Counted from the stretch's first letter, positions 27,444-37,902 are shown. The stretch is DNA of 56,947 nucleotides from Clostridium sp. CF012 (GCF_018861755.1 NZ_JAHLEF010000031.1:1-56947); one strand, 5' to 3'. The notes: a model not told the origin generated them from the letters alone. A program made the numbers and translations.

Positions 27444-28979
27444 TTAATTTCTTTTTAATTTATTTTTAATTTCATCATATTCAAATACTCTAAGGATAAA
27501 AATGAATAACAAATAAACAATAATTCCAATTAATATGGACATCACACAAGATAATTCTGCGCTCATTGTATAATTATAGACACTAGCGTTGCTAAATACA
27601 ACTGCGATTATCATTATACCGGCAGCAATAGCTGGTTTTATAAAAGCATCTGTCCAGTTTATTTTTATATTTAAGGCTTTCTTTAAATCCTTCATATTTA
27701 ATAAGCAACTTACGGCATATCCCAAAACAGTTCCTATAACTGCACCATAGATATTCACAACTGAAAATGATACCAATACATAAGTTATAATAACCTTTAC
27801 TATGCACCCTAGTGCTAAATTGTATACGGGTTTCATGTAATTGCCTATACCTTGGAGTATTGCAGTACTGGTTTGTGTTAGGATTAAAAAAGGTATAGAT
27901 ATAGATATATATTTCAAAATTTCATATCCCGCTGCGTCTTTCATAAAGATTAAATGCATTATAGGATAAGCCATAAAAAACATACCTAGAGATGATGGTA
28001 ATGAAATAACATTCGACAATTTCACAGCCATATCTACCCTTTTAACCAGTTCGCGTCGTTTGCCTAAATAAAAGGCTTCCGCGATTATCGGCATCAGAGA
28101 CGCGCATAGCGCCACAGAAAGAGCTAAAGGTACATTCATCAGGGTAAACACCTTTCCAGTCAGCTGACCATACATTACGGCTGATTGTAACTGCGAGAAT
28201 CCCGCTTTTAGAAGCTGCTGCGGTACTAAAACAGAATCTATTAATGACATAACAGTCCCTACTGCAGCCCCTAAAGATATTGGAAAGGCTGCCTTACCTA
28301 AATCCGCTAAAATGTGCTTATGCTTTGATACTTTTCTTACTGGTAGCTCTTTTTTCACCTTAAGATAAGTTAAAATTAAATATATACTTCCCATAATTGC
28401 GCCAACTAGGGTTCCAAGAGCTGCTCCTCCAGCAGCATATTCAATTCCCTTTGGAAACAATAAATATGCAAATAAAACTCCCGCCACAACTCTTCCAACC
28501 TGTTCTACTATTTGAGAAATTGCAGTGGGTCTAACGTTCTGTAGCCCTTGGAAAAAGCCTCTAAAGGTACACATAACAGAAACAAAAATTGGTGCTATAG
28601 CAATTACCGAAAAAGAGTAATATGATTTAGGGTCCCATTTTAATATAGAAATAATAGGCCTTGCAAAGGCTAACATTAGTATTGTAACTACTGAGCCTAA
28701 TGTAATCATAAAAAAAAGTGTTTGTCTTAATACTTGCACTACTCCCTCTCTATCATTTTTAGCATTCATCTCCGCAATAAGTTTAGACATAGCTAGTGGT
28801 ACACCTGAAGCTAATGCTACAAAAGTCAGAAAAAGTGGATAGGACATCTGGTAGTATCCCATGCCCTCATCTTTTATTAGTGCTTGTATTGGAATTCTAA
28901 AAAATAAACCTAAAAACCTCGCAAATATTCCTGCAAGTCCAAGTATAATCGTCCCTTTTATCAATGAATGTTTCTTCAT
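27444..28979 (-). CDS. spoVB: polysaccharide transporter/flippase, SpoVB family
   Basis: An integral membrane protein of the MVF/polysaccharide-export superfamily, about 511 aa with roughly 14 hydrophobic segments. It begins MKKHSLIKGTIILGLAGIFA, continues RFLGLFFRIPIQALIKDEGM and shows YPLFLTFVALASGVPLAMSK. This subfamily includes SpoVB (spore cortex) and relatives that may flip lipid-linked peptidoglycan precursors. Sequence reading alone does not separate the paralogues. The start at 28979 follows AAGGAGG, making the longer ORF unlikely. It sits between spoVT and mazG, as in Bacillus subtilis, where spoVT, yabM and yabN are adjacent. Confidence 0.88.
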   Translation of the reverse strand: MKKHSLIKGTIILGLAGIFARFLGLFFRIPIQALIKDEGMGYYQMSYPLFLTFVALASGVPLAMSKLIAEMNAKNDREGVVQVLRQTLFFMITLGSVVTILMLAFARPIISILKWDPKSYYSFSVIAIAPIFVSVMCTFRGFFQGLQNVRPTAISQIVEQVGRVVAGVLFAYLLFPKGIEYAAGGAALGTLVGAIMGSIYLILTYLKVKKELPVRKVSKHKHILADLGKAAFPISLGAAVGTVMSLIDSVLVPQQLLKAGFSQLQSAVMYGQLTGKVFTLMNVPLALSVALCASLMPIIAEAFYLGKRRELVKRVDMAVKLSNVISLPSSLGMFFMAYPIMHLIFMKDAAGYEILKYISISIPFLILTQTSTAILQGIGNYMKPVYNLALGCIVKVIITYVLVSFSVVNIYGAVIGTVLGYAVSCLLNMKDLKKALNIKINWTDAFIKPAIAAGIMIIAVVFSNASVYNYTMSAELSCVMSILIGIIVYLLFIFILRVFEYDEIKNKLKRN

Positions 28980-29079
28980 AACAGCCTCCTTGTATTCCTG
29001 TGATGTAGCTAGCAATTACATTCTATGATTATAATTATTTAATTTAAGGACTTATTATTACTAATACTCCAAAAAAAAT

Positions 29080-29133
29080 AAAAGTATATATTACTGCAAA
29101 TATGTTTCACTTCGCTGAGTAATATATACTTTT
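29080..29133 (-). terminator. spoVT transcription terminator
   Basis: Perfect 16-bp inverted repeat AAAAGTATATATTACT (29080-29095) / AGTAATATATACTTTT (29118-29133), with a 22-nt loop and a long U-run on the minus strand. Confidence 0.9.
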
Positions 29134-29146
29134 TAGGTTTTTCTCT

Positions 29147-29698
29147 TTATTGTTCCATTTGTTTTCCTAAAAAAGATGCTGCTGTTTCTGCTAGTTTTAA
29201 TTCTAAATTCCCAAATTTAATCCCTGGCTCTGTAGAAATTATTAGTACTGCTCCAATTGCATCGCCTTCTGTTATTATAGGAGCAATTACTTGAGCATTA
29301 TATTTGTTTTCCATTTCATCATCATACAATGCAATAACATTTTCTGAACCTTCGCCAAGCACTATAGCTTTTCTTTCTTCCATTGCTTTTTCTAATTCAT
29401 TACTGACCTTTTTATCAACATACTCTTTTTTAGGGCCCCCGCTTACAGATATTATATTATCTTTATCGCAAATAACTATTATATTACCTATAGTTTGTTG
29501 TAATGATTCAGCATATTCTCTAGAAAATTCACTTAATTCACCTATGGGTGAGTATTTCTTTAAAATAACTCCACCCTCTCTATCAGTAAATATTTCTAGT
29601 GGGTCTCCTTCTCGTATTCTTAGTGTTCTTCTTATTTCTTTTGGAATAACAACTCTTCCTAAATCATCTATACGTCTTACTATGCCCGTTGCTTTCAT
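29147..29698 (-). CDS. spoVT: stage V sporulation regulator SpoVT (AbrB family)
   Basis: Transcription factor made in the forespore that tunes sigma-G-dependent genes. 183 aa: the N-terminal AbrB swapped-hairpin domain (MKATGIVRRIDDLGRVVIPK, EIRRTLRIREGDPLEIF) and a C-terminal GAF-like domain (about 55-180) ending KLAETAASFLGKQMEQ. It is full length compared with the family. It lies between prsA and spoVB with a strong terminator, so it is likely transcribed on its own. Confidence 0.97.
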   Translation of the reverse strand: MKATGIVRRIDDLGRVVIPKEIRRTLRIREGDPLEIFTDREGGVILKKYSPIGELSEFSREYAESLQQTIGNIIVICDKDNIISVSGGPKKEYVDKKVSNELEKAMEERKAIVLGEGSENVIALYDDEMENKYNAQVIAPIITEGDAIGAVLIISTEPGIKFGNLELKLAETAASFLGKQMEQ

Positions 29699-29824
29699 TT
29701 AAATAATTCCTCCTCATATAAAATCTCATATAAAATACTTGCACTATTATTATCTTTCTAAACTTGAAATTTTATGCACATTTGTATATGTTTAATTTTA
29801 ATATAAGAAATAAAAATTGAAAAA

Positions 29825-29858
29825 ATAAAGAATACCCCCTATTAGAGGTATTCTTTAT
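29825..29858 (-). terminator. prsA transcription terminator
   Basis: ATAAAGAATACC (29825-29836) pairs with GGTATTCTTTAT (29847-29858); U-rich sequence follows on the minus strand. It is 17 bp beyond the prsA stop. Confidence 0.85.
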
Positions 29859-29875
29859 AATAAAAATATAAAATC

Positions 29876-30874
29876 TTAAAGATTTTTTTCATTTTTAGTT
29901 ATTTTAGCTTCTGTAGTCCATTTTTTCATGGCTGCAGTCCATACTGTTTCTTTTTCCTTTGCTATAAGCGTTTTTTCTACTTCTGCCTTAACAGCTTCAA
30001 ATTTCTTTACAGGAAATTCTTCTTTTGCAATGGTTTTTATTATATGCCATCCAAATTGAGTGTTTACTGGTGCCGAAATCTTACCTACGCCTAAAGTAGA
30101 GGCCGCTGTCATAAAGGTTTTATCCATTTGTGGATCATTATATTCTACAAATCCTAAATCTCCACCATTCTCTGCAGCAGTTTGGTCTGTACTTTTTTCT
30201 TTTGCTACCTTTGCAAAATCTTCTCCAGCATCTAATCGTTTTTTAACAGCTACTGCATCAGCTTCTGTTTTAAGTAAAATATGAGCTGCGTGAACTCTGT
30301 TTGGTTTTTCTGTATATAGTGTTAAATTACTATTGTAATATGCTTTTTCTTTTGCATCATCAGTTTTAACGTTTTTTGTAATTTCAGTGTATAATGCATC
30401 TTGAATAATACTTGGTTTTATTCTTGCTTTTAGTTGATCTTCTGTAAGACTCGCTTGAGCTAGTGCTTCTTTATACTTAGCATCCGTTTCTAAACTTTTC
30501 TTGATTTCAGCTAATTGTTTGTTAACTTCTTCAGTTAATTTAGCTTCCGTAGGCATTACTTTTAACTCTTTAGCTTTATAACTTACTATTTTTTCATTAA
30601 TAAGGCCTTCTAACACCTGCTGTTTTTGAGTTGTTATTTCAGTCATAGCTTCAGCATTGCCTTTATAATTTGCTCCATACTTTGTTTCAATTTGTTTAAT
30701 AACTGCGGATAGTTGTGCGTCCACCTCGCCTCTAGTTACTTTAACATTAAAAACCTTCGCTACAGTACCTTTAGCAATACCTGCTGGTGTTTTTTCAATC
30801 ATATTACAACCAACTAATGATGTAGCAAGTATAGTTATCAAAGCAGCACTAATTAATTTTTTTACGTTTTTCAT
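29876..30874 (-). CDS. prsA: foldase lipoprotein PrsA (parvulin peptidyl-prolyl isomerase)
   Basis: Extracytoplasmic lipoprotein that helps secreted proteins fold. 332 aa. The signal sequence MKNVKKLISAALITILATSL ends in a lipobox LVGC (Cys about 23). A SurA-like N-terminal domain (about 30-190) is followed by one parvulin domain (about 192-290: RVHAAHILLKTEADA, DQTAAENGGDLGFVEYNDPQ, GKISAPVNTQFGWHIIKT). The C-terminal helix is lysine-rich. GGGGAAATAAA precedes the ATG. It lies between mfd and spoVT with its own terminator. Confidence 0.95.
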   Translation of the reverse strand: MKNVKKLISAALITILATSLVGCNMIEKTPAGIAKGTVAKVFNVKVTRGEVDAQLSAVIKQIETKYGANYKGNAEAMTEITTQKQQVLEGLINEKIVSYKAKELKVMPTEAKLTEEVNKQLAEIKKSLETDAKYKEALAQASLTEDQLKARIKPSIIQDALYTEITKNVKTDDAKEKAYYNSNLTLYTEKPNRVHAAHILLKTEADAVAVKKRLDAGEDFAKVAKEKSTDQTAAENGGDLGFVEYNDPQMDKTFMTAASTLGVGKISAPVNTQFGWHIIKTIAKEEFPVKKFEAVKAEVEKTLIAKEKETVWTAAMKKWTTEAKITKNEKNL

Positions 30875-31001
30875 TTTATTTCCCCGCTTTCGTATGTAAT
30901 ATTGCCATTTAAAGTTTTGTTACATTACATATCAATTTTAATACATAGAAATTTTAACACATACTAATCTTATCACAAATTCACTTTATTTCAACTTTAA
31001 T

Positions 31002-34000
31002 TTATAGGATGCTTTTTATATACTTCAGAATTTCTATGAGATTTGCAAGCATTTCTTCTTTATTTAAATTTTTGAATTTATATGCAAAGGCTGGTTTAGT
31101 ACCTAATTTAAACACAATACTTCTATTATATTTACTAACCAATGCTTTCACTAATGCTCCATTTATTCTTTCGCTACTATCAAATTGTAGCACTATCTCC
31201 TCCTTTTCCTCTTTAATTTCTATTATTCCCACCTGTTTAGATATAGATCTGAGATAGGCAATATCCATAAGACTTGCAACTGACGATGGTATATCTGAGA
31301 ACCTATCCTCTATTTCCTCTTGTATATCCATCATATCCTCATGGCTATCAATGGCAGCGATTTTTTTATAAATTTCAATTTTTTGCGTCTCATCCTCAAT
31401 GTAGGTACTAGGAATATATGCATCTATTTTGATTTCAACGGAAGTTTCAATAGGTTCCACTTCCACATCACCTCTTATTTTTTTAACTGTATCTTCTAGC
31501 ATCCTACAATACAAATCATACCCTACCGCAGCCATATGACCATGTTGAGCCGCCCCCATCATATTTCCAGCGCCCCGAATTTCAAGATCTCTCATTGCAA
31601 TTTTAAAACCTGACCCTAGTTCTGTAAAATCCTTAATTGCTTTAAGTCTTTTTTCAGCCACCTCTGTTAATACCTTGTCTTTTCTATAAGTAAAATATGC
31701 GTAGGCTATTCTATTTGAACGCCCAACTCTACCCCTTAATTGATAAAGCTGAGAAAGCCCCATCTTATCTGCTTCGTATATTATTATGGTATTTGTGTTT
31801 TGGATATCTATCCCAGTCTCGATAATGGTAGTACACATTAATATATCATACTTATTCTCCATAAAATCAACCATGACAGACTCTAATTCTCTTTCTGTCA
31901 TTTGTCCATGACCAATGCATATCCTCGCCTCTGGAACTAATTTCCCTATATAGGCTGCCATGTCCTTGATTGTTTCTACTCTATTGTACACAAAGAAAAC
32001 TTGACCATTTCTATTTATTTCTCTGAGTATTGCATCCCTTATTAGTTGGTCATTAAACTCCACTACATAGGTTTGTATTGGATACCTTTCCTCTGGCGGG
32101 GTTTCAATTACACTTATATCGCGAACTCCAGTAAGAGACATATGTAGCGTTCTTGGAATTGGAGTGGCAGTTAGAGTAATTACATCTATATTCTTTCTTA
32201 TACTCTTTATTTTTTCCTTGTGCGTAACTCCAAATCGTTGCTCTTCGTCTATAATTAATACCCCTAAATCTTTAAATTTTACATCTTGTTGAATTATTCT
32301 GTGGGTTCCTATTAATATATCTACATTTCCTTCTTTTGTAGCCTTAAGCACAACCTTCTGCTGGGCTGGTGTTCTAAATCTACTTACCATTTCAACCTTT
32401 ACTGGAAAATCGGAAAATCTTTTGGTGAGATTTTTATAATGTTGCTCAGCTAGTATAGTAGTTGGCACTAAGAATGCTACTTGTTTTCCATCCATAACGG
32501 CTTTAAACGCAGCCCTAACAGCAACTTCTGTTTTACCATATCCAACGTCACCACATATCAATCTATCCATAGGTTTATCGGATTCCATATCTTTCTTTAT
32601 CTCTTCAATTGCAATTAATTGGTCTGGTGTTTCTTCAAATGGGAATTCTTCTTCAAATTGTTTTTGCCATACAGTATCTTTACTATATATATAGCCCTTA
32701 AGTGTAGCCCTTGATGCATAGAGCTTTACTAAATCCTCAGCAATTTCAGCTATTGAGTTTTTAACCTTATTTTTAGCCTTACTCCATTCAACCCCACCGA
32801 GTTTCGTAACCTTTGGTGCTTTGCCTTCACTTCCAATATATTTTTGAACTAAATCTAATTGCTCTACTGGAACATAAAGGGTATCTCCAGAGTTATATCC
32901 AAGTTCTAAATAGTCTCTTTTATGACCATGAACTTCTAATTGCTTTATTCCTTTATATACACCTATACCATGGTTTACATGAACAACATAATCTCCCAAT
33001 TTAAGTTCTGTAAAACTTTTAATCTTACTTACTCCCTTTTTACTGGAACGACTAGTAGTTTTTCTTTTTGATTGTCCAAAAACCTCTTTATCTGATATAA
33101 CACATAATCTTAATTCCGGGTAATCAAAGCCTTTTAGTTGGTTACCAAAGGTTACAACCACCTGCCCAAACTGGATTTCAGAAATACTGTCTTTATAGAC
33201 ACTTTCAATTCCTCTATCCCTGAGGATATCTATTAGCCTTTCCCCTCTAGTTCTTGTACCAGAAAGAATTACAGTCTTGTATCCCTTTAACTTTTTATCC
33301 TTTATATCTTCAATAAGTATATCTAATTGGCCATGATAATCATTAATCGTAATTTGAGAAAAAGATATTATAGACCTAGGCTTCAGAACTTTTGTGCTTT
33401 TAGCAATAGCATTTATTGTTATAACTTCTCTAGTATCTAAATCTTCATATATACTTTCCTTACTAATTAAAAGCCCTGCTTGCCTGGGCAGTATACTTCC
33501 TCTTTTCAGGAAATTTTCATAATTTTCCTGAAACTCAAAATATACGCTATCTAGTTTACCAAAGCACCTTTGTGCATCATCAACTATTATAAATGAATCC
33601 TTCATATAATCTAAAAAAGTAGAAGTAGCATCATAAAAATAAGGCATATAGCTATCAATGGCTTCGAATCTCCAAGTTTCTTTAAGTGATTCTAAGTTAG
33701 CATTAACTAGTGAAGTTATTCTTTCTATGGCTTCCTTGTCTTTTTTTCTATTAAAACTACCAAGCACATCTCCCAAGTCTTCCTTTATTTTGTTGTACCC
33801 AACATTCATACTTTCCTGAGTTAGTATTATTTCCTTTGCTGGAAATATATCTATTTCATTAACCTTATCAATACTTCTTTGAGTTTCGCTATTAAATGTT
33901 CTTATAGAATCTATCTCATCATCAAAGAGCTCTATTCTAAAAGGCAACGCCGATATAGGCGGATATAAATCTATTATCCCCCCTCTTATAGAAAATTGGC

Positions 34001-34514
34001 CTTTAGTATCAACTCTATCTACTCTCTCGTATCCACACTGAATTAATTTCTCTGTGAACTCCTTTAAATCCAATATACTTCCTACAGATAATTCAAAAAT
34101 ATATTTTTGCAATAGATCTATAGGAATATAAGTAGCTGCCAAAGCTTCAACGCAAGTAATTATAATTTTTTTCCCCTTTTGCGTAATCTTTTTCATTACT
34201 TTAAGTCTTTCCCATCGAAGATCCCCAGATATAGCATCCGCATTATAAAAGCCCACTTCTCTAGTTGGGAAATAATACACATCATTTACATAAAAAGATA
34301 AGTCATCGTAAATATTTTTAGCCTCTACGTCACTATGTGTCAAAATTAATAGGGACTTATCTAATTGCTCGTACACACCATTCACTAAATAGTTCTTAGC
34401 TGATTCCGAAAGCCCATATAGTCCAATTGGGTAATTTTCATCTTCTATATTCTTTAGTATATTTTTAAATTGAACACTATCTTTTAAAGGCTTCATAAGC
34501 CCATTCAGTCTCAT
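31002..34514 (-). CDS. mfd: transcription-repair coupling factor Mfd
   Basis: DNA translocase that removes stalled RNA polymerase and recruits UvrA. About 1170 aa, full length. In order: UvrB-homology region (about 20-350), RNA-polymerase-interacting CarD-like domain (about 505-580, KLGDYVVHVNHGIGVYKGIK), and a RecG-like helicase with Walker A GDVGYGKTE near residue 656, DEEQ box IDEEQRFGV, TATPIPRTL and the TRG region. The C-terminal D7 domain follows. The ATG at 34514 is preferred: GAGGTG lies five bases upstream, inside the longer GTG-started ORF. It follows pth, as in many Firmicutes. Confidence 0.97.
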   Translation of the reverse strand: MRLNGLMKPLKDSVQFKNILKNIEDENYPIGLYGLSESAKNYLVNGVYEQLDKSLLILTHSDVEAKNIYDDLSFYVNDVYYFPTREVGFYNADAISGDLRWERLKVMKKITQKGKKIIITCVEALAATYIPIDLLQKYIFELSVGSILDLKEFTEKLIQCGYERVDRVDTKGQFSIRGGIIDLYPPISALPFRIELFDDEIDSIRTFNSETQRSIDKVNEIDIFPAKEIILTQESMNVGYNKIKEDLGDVLGSFNRKKDKEAIERITSLVNANLESLKETWRFEAIDSYMPYFYDATSTFLDYMKDSFIIVDDAQRCFGKLDSVYFEFQENYENFLKRGSILPRQAGLLISKESIYEDLDTREVITINAIAKSTKVLKPRSIISFSQITINDYHGQLDILIEDIKDKKLKGYKTVILSGTRTRGERLIDILRDRGIESVYKDSISEIQFGQVVVTFGNQLKGFDYPELRLCVISDKEVFGQSKRKTTSRSSKKGVSKIKSFTELKLGDYVVHVNHGIGVYKGIKQLEVHGHKRDYLELGYNSGDTLYVPVEQLDLVQKYIGSEGKAPKVTKLGGVEWSKAKNKVKNSIAEIAEDLVKLYASRATLKGYIYSKDTVWQKQFEEEFPFEETPDQLIAIEEIKKDMESDKPMDRLICGDVGYGKTEVAVRAAFKAVMDGKQVAFLVPTTILAEQHYKNLTKRFSDFPVKVEMVSRFRTPAQQKVVLKATKEGNVDILIGTHRIIQQDVKFKDLGVLIIDEEQRFGVTHKEKIKSIRKNIDVITLTATPIPRTLHMSLTGVRDISVIETPPEERYPIQTYVVEFNDQLIRDAILREINRNGQVFFVYNRVETIKDMAAYIGKLVPEARICIGHGQMTERELESVMVDFMENKYDILMCTTIIETGIDIQNTNTIIIYEADKMGLSQLYQLRGRVGRSNRIAYAYFTYRKDKVLTEVAEKRLKAIKDFTELGSGFKIAMRDLEIRGAGNMMGAAQHGHMAAVGYDLYCRMLEDTVKKIRGDVEVEPIETSVEIKIDAYIPSTYIEDETQKIEIYKKIAAIDSHEDMMDIQEEIEDRFSDIPSSVASLMDIAYLRSISKQVGIIEIKEEKEEIVLQFDSSERINGALVKALVSKYNRSIVFKLGTKPAFAYKFKNLNKEEMLANLIEILKYIKSIL

Positions 34515-34561
34515 CTTAACACCTCTCACTCACTACATAAATATAAAAATAATAATTTCAT

Positions 34562-35125
34562 TTAAGCATTAAACCCATTAAATTCATTCATAGCATCAGT
34601 GATTCCTTTTACTATTATAGTTTCAACCGCTTTTATACTAGCCTCAAAGGTCTTTTCTACAAGTATTCGGTCTCCACTATCGAATCTCCCTAAAACATAA
34701 GGTATTAGTGCCCTTTCAGGTTGTCCTACACCTATTTTTATTCTTGGAAATATATCTGACGCCATATTCGCAATAACGCTTTTTATCCCATTATGGCCTC
34801 CCGCACTACCTTTGCTTCTTATCCTTAATTTACCCACATCCAAACTAATATCATCATATATTATGATGATATTTTCGCTCGGAATCTTATAAAAAGAAGC
34901 TGCTTGCTGCACACTCTCTCCACTTAAATTCATATACGTATTCGGTTTCAAAAGGATAACCTTTTGGGATGATATATTAATCTCTCCATATACACCTTTA
35001 AATTTTACCCTATTAGCTGAAACATTATACTTACTTGCCATTAAATCAATTACATCAAAGCCTACATTATGTCTTGTATGTTTATATTCGTCTCCTGGAT
35101 TACCCAGTCCAATTACCAAGTACAT
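34562..35125 (-). CDS. pth: peptidyl-tRNA hydrolase
   Basis: Releases peptides from prematurely dropped peptidyl-tRNA. 187 aa. Motifs seen: [22 protein letters not shown] with the catalytic His in [39 protein letters not shown] and [11 protein letters not shown]. The start at 35125 (MYLVIGLG) follows GGAGG with proper spacing, while the longer ORF start would overlap it. pth-mfd is a conserved pair and the 47-bp gap suggests one operon. Confidence 0.97.
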   Translation of the reverse strand: MYLVIGLGNPGDEYKHTRHNVGFDVIDLMASKYNVSANRVKFKGVYGEINISSQKVILLKPNTYMNLSGESVQQAASFYKIPSENIIIIYDDISLDVGKLRIRSKGSAGGHNGIKSVIANMASDIFPRIKIGVGQPERALIPYVLGRFDSGDRILVEKTFEASIKAVETIIVKGITDAMNEFNGFNA

Positions 35126-35231
35126 TATTGCCTCCAAATATTATTATGTTTAAGCCAAATATCTACCACATAATTATTTTTTTATTTTAATTATATTATA
35201 CTAAAAAAATGTTTGATCCACAAAGAAAATT

Positions 35232-36428
35232 TTATTGTGTTTTTAATTCAGAGAGAATTATACTAATCTCTTTAACTTTCCCGCCTCTCCAAATCTTACA
35301 GGATAATTTCCCTCCAACTTTGTATTTCCCCAAAACATTACTTAATTCCTCCATGTTTTTAACATTCTTCCCGCCTACCTCCGTTATAATATCAGTAGGA
35401 AGAATCCCAGCTGCAGCCGCACCGCTTCCCCTAATGACGTCTTGTACATACACTCCCTCTACGCCATCATTACCCACTGAAATTGCAGTTCCTCCATAAA
35501 TACCTATCGCAGGTCTAATAACTTTACCATAAGTCATCAAATCATTAATAATATCTTTAGCTTCATTTGTACTAATAGCAAAACCCGTTCCTTCACTTCC
35601 AACTACCGAATTAATATTAAAACTATTTATACCAATAACTTCTCCATAGATGTTGCATAATGCTCCACCACTATGCCCTGGATTTATAGCAGCATCAGTT
35701 TGTATTACTTTATATATAGTTTGCTCTCCTGTTGTTTTATTAACTATATTAATTCTTCTATTTAGTGCGCTTATAATACCTGCAGTAACGATTCCTGAAA
35801 ACTGCTCGCCAATTGGATTACCAATGGCAATAGCCAAATCTCCCACCCGAAGCTTTGAGGAATCACCAAATTTTGCGATAGGTAGGTTGCTCGCTTGAAC
35901 TTTTATAACTGCTAAACCTGATATCGCATCACTACCTACAACTGTAGCTTTCAAAACGTTATCATTACTCAGTTTTACTTTTATTTCTGCTAACCCTTCA
36001 ATTACATGATAATTAGTAATAATAAATCCATCGCTTTTATATATAATTCCTGACCCACTTCCTTCAGGGGTATTCCACAATTCTTCTTCTTTACTACTTA
36101 TTCCAACTACTGCCGGCGATACCTTTTGTGCAACCTCCGAAATGGAATTTTCAAATGTCCCCTGGATGTTGCCTCCTAAAATACTTGGGTTTAAATCACC
36201 ACTAACATCTCTCGGCGCTTTATCTTTATTAATTGAGTACTGAGCTGTAATTCCCCCAGCCAGGGATGCTATTAGTATAAAACTAAATACTTTTAAAAAT
36301 GATTTAAAATAATTTTTCTTATTATTTTTTCTAAATTTAATTTCTCCAAACATATTTCCAGACTCTGCATTCTTCCATATAGCATCTTTTATTTCTTCTC
36401 GAGTTTCATAGTTATTTTTTTTACGCAT
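35232..36428 (-). CDS. HtrA/DegP-like serine protease-fold protein with altered catalytic triad
   Basis: 398-aa membrane-anchored HtrA-family protein. It has a cytosolic N-terminus, a transmembrane helix (about 42-62, FKSFLKVFSFILIASLAGGI), a trypsin-like domain (about 95-290) and one PDZ domain (about 300-395). The catalytic His (H141 in TNYHV) and Ser (S253 in NPGHSGGAL) are present. The residue that should be the triad Asp, in the usual TDLAV motif, is Gly171 (ISGLAVIK), encoded GGT instead of GAT. NPGHSGG replaces the usual NPGNSGG. It may be a chaperone or sensor with weak or no protease activity. It lies downstream of a two-component pair in the same direction. Confidence 0.9.
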   Translation of the reverse strand: MRKKNNYETREEIKDAIWKNAESGNMFGEIKFRKNNKKNYFKSFLKVFSFILIASLAGGITAQYSINKDKAPRDVSGDLNPSILGGNIQGTFENSISEVAQKVSPAVVGISSKEEELWNTPEGSGSGIIYKSDGFIITNYHVIEGLAEIKVKLSNDNVLKATVVGSDAISGLAVIKVQASNLPIAKFGDSSKLRVGDLAIAIGNPIGEQFSGIVTAGIISALNRRINIVNKTTGEQTIYKVIQTDAAINPGHSGGALCNIYGEVIGINSFNINSVVGSEGTGFAISTNEAKDIINDLMTYGKVIRPAIGIYGGTAISVGNDGVEGVYVQDVIRGSGAAAAGILPTDIITEVGGKNVKNMEELSNVLGKYKVGGKLSCKIWRGGKVKEISIILSELKTQ

Positions 36429-36489
36429 AGCATCACCTCCCTAATGGTTATAACTAGATTATAGAAAAATATTTTAGGTTTCTCATAAT

Positions 36490-37902
36490 TTATTTTACTT
36501 TCATTAAGGTAAAAGTAAAATAAACACCATTTTCCTTATTTTCAACCCATATATCTTCCTGTAATTGAGTTATTATATTTCTCACTATTGACAATCCAAG
36601 CCCAGTACTCTCTTTCGCCGTTCTTGCTTTATCTGCTTTATAAAATCTATCCCAAATATGCAATAAATCTTCTTCTGCTATTTTGGGACCATCATTGAAC
36701 ACCGATATGAAGACCTTTTTACCTTTAACCTTTGAACTAATCTTTATTTTGCCGCCGGGGTTTACATATTTTATTGAATTGTCCAATAAATTTGTAATCA
36801 CTTGAACTAACCTATCCTTGTCTCCCGCAACAAATAAATTATCCTCATCAAAGCATACATCTACAGATGCCCTTTTTTCTTTAATTTTTGTTTCATAATT
36901 TATAACTGTAAGTCTAATTATTTCGTTGATGTCCACTTCCATAATTCTTAAGCTAAACTCCCCTGCTTCAATTGCAGACATATCTAGTAAGTCATTCACA
37001 AGTCTAGTTAGTCTTTGAATTTCTTCATAGGCAATAGACAAGTAGTATTTTTCCTTTTCTTGTGGAATTACACCATCTAGTATTCCACTAATAAACCCTT
37101 TAATTGAGGTTATAGGAGATCTAATCTCATGGGATACATTTGATATAAATTCACGTCTATTTTTCTCATTTTTTTCTATAGAATCAGCCATAAAATTAAA
37201 AGATTGAGCGAGTTCCCCTATTTCATCATCAGATTTCAAATATACTCTCTTGTCTACATCCCCATTAGATATTTTTCTAGCTACAGAATTAATCTCCGCT
37301 AAGGGCTTTATGATTATCTTTTGTGAAAAATAATATATAACTATACATGAGAATATTATTGCAAAAATTGAGGATATCCAAATTATTTCATAAACTCGTT
37401 TTAAGGATTGACTTAATTCTTCAATGGAATTGTACAATATTATAGTGCCCTTAAATGTACCTGACTCCATTATAGGTGTACCGTAAACTCTAACAGCTTT
37501 ATCAAATATTCCAGCATAGGGCCCTGTAACCTCAAAAGTGTTACCAAGTCTAAGCTGCTCTAGTTCCTTGACGAAGACCTGTTTATTCATGAATTCTTTA
37601 TGGTCTTTATTAGATACAGCATAAACAAATCCAGAGCTATCTGCAAGCCAGATATCCGACTTTATATAATCACCAATTATTGTAATTATGTCATTCACTT
37701 GCTCCGAAGTAACATCCCCCGCCATATATTTCTTAGCATATCCTTGTATCATATTTGATTTATCGAGAAATTGTTCTTTCCGCTCATCAAAAAAATAATT
37801 TTGAAACCAATAAGACAGAAAAGAAGCAATAATTATAAGGCTCATAGATATTATAATAGTATAGGTGGCCAGCATCTTAGAAAACAGCCCTTTTTTAACC
37901 AT
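36490..37902 (-). CDS. membrane sensor histidine kinase
   Basis: 470-aa two-component sensor. Two transmembrane helices (about 12-30 and 172-192) flank an extracytoplasmic sensing domain. A HAMP linker (about 193-245, KIIIKPLAEINSVARKISNG) follows, then the H-box FISNVSHEIRSPITSIKGF with the phosphoacceptor His. The HATPase domain has VITNLLDNSIKYV, NDGPKIAEEDLLHIWDRFYK and STGLGLSIVRNI. It starts directly at the regulator's stop codon, with GAGGTG inside the regulator's end, so translation is coupled. The signal sensed is unknown. The HtrA-like gene 61 bp downstream suggests envelope stress as a theme, which is an inference. Confidence 0.94.
   Translation of the reverse strand: MVKKGLFSKMLATYTIIISMSLIIIASFLSYWFQNYFFDERKEQFLDKSNMIQGYAKKYMAGDVTSEQVNDIITIIGDYIKSDIWLADSSGFVYAVSNKDHKEFMNKQVFVKELEQLRLGNTFEVTGPYAGIFDKAVRVYGTPIMESGTFKGTIILYNSIEELSQSLKRVYEIIWISSIFAIIFSCIVIYYFSQKIIIKPLAEINSVARKISNGDVDKRVYLKSDDEIGELAQSFNFMADSIEKNEKNRREFISNVSHEIRSPITSIKGFISGILDGVIPQEKEKYYLSIAYEEIQRLTRLVNDLLDMSAIEAGEFSLRIMEVDINEIIRLTVINYETKIKEKRASVDVCFDEDNLFVAGDKDRLVQVITNLLDNSIKYVNPGGKIKISSKVKGKKVFISVFNDGPKIAEEDLLHIWDRFYKADKARTAKESTGLGLSIVRNIITQLQEDIWVENKENGVYFTFTLMKVK

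Noticed and set aside
27592-27807. Minus-strand ORF of 71 codons in another frame
   Set aside because: It lies wholly inside spoVB, an intact membrane protein gene.
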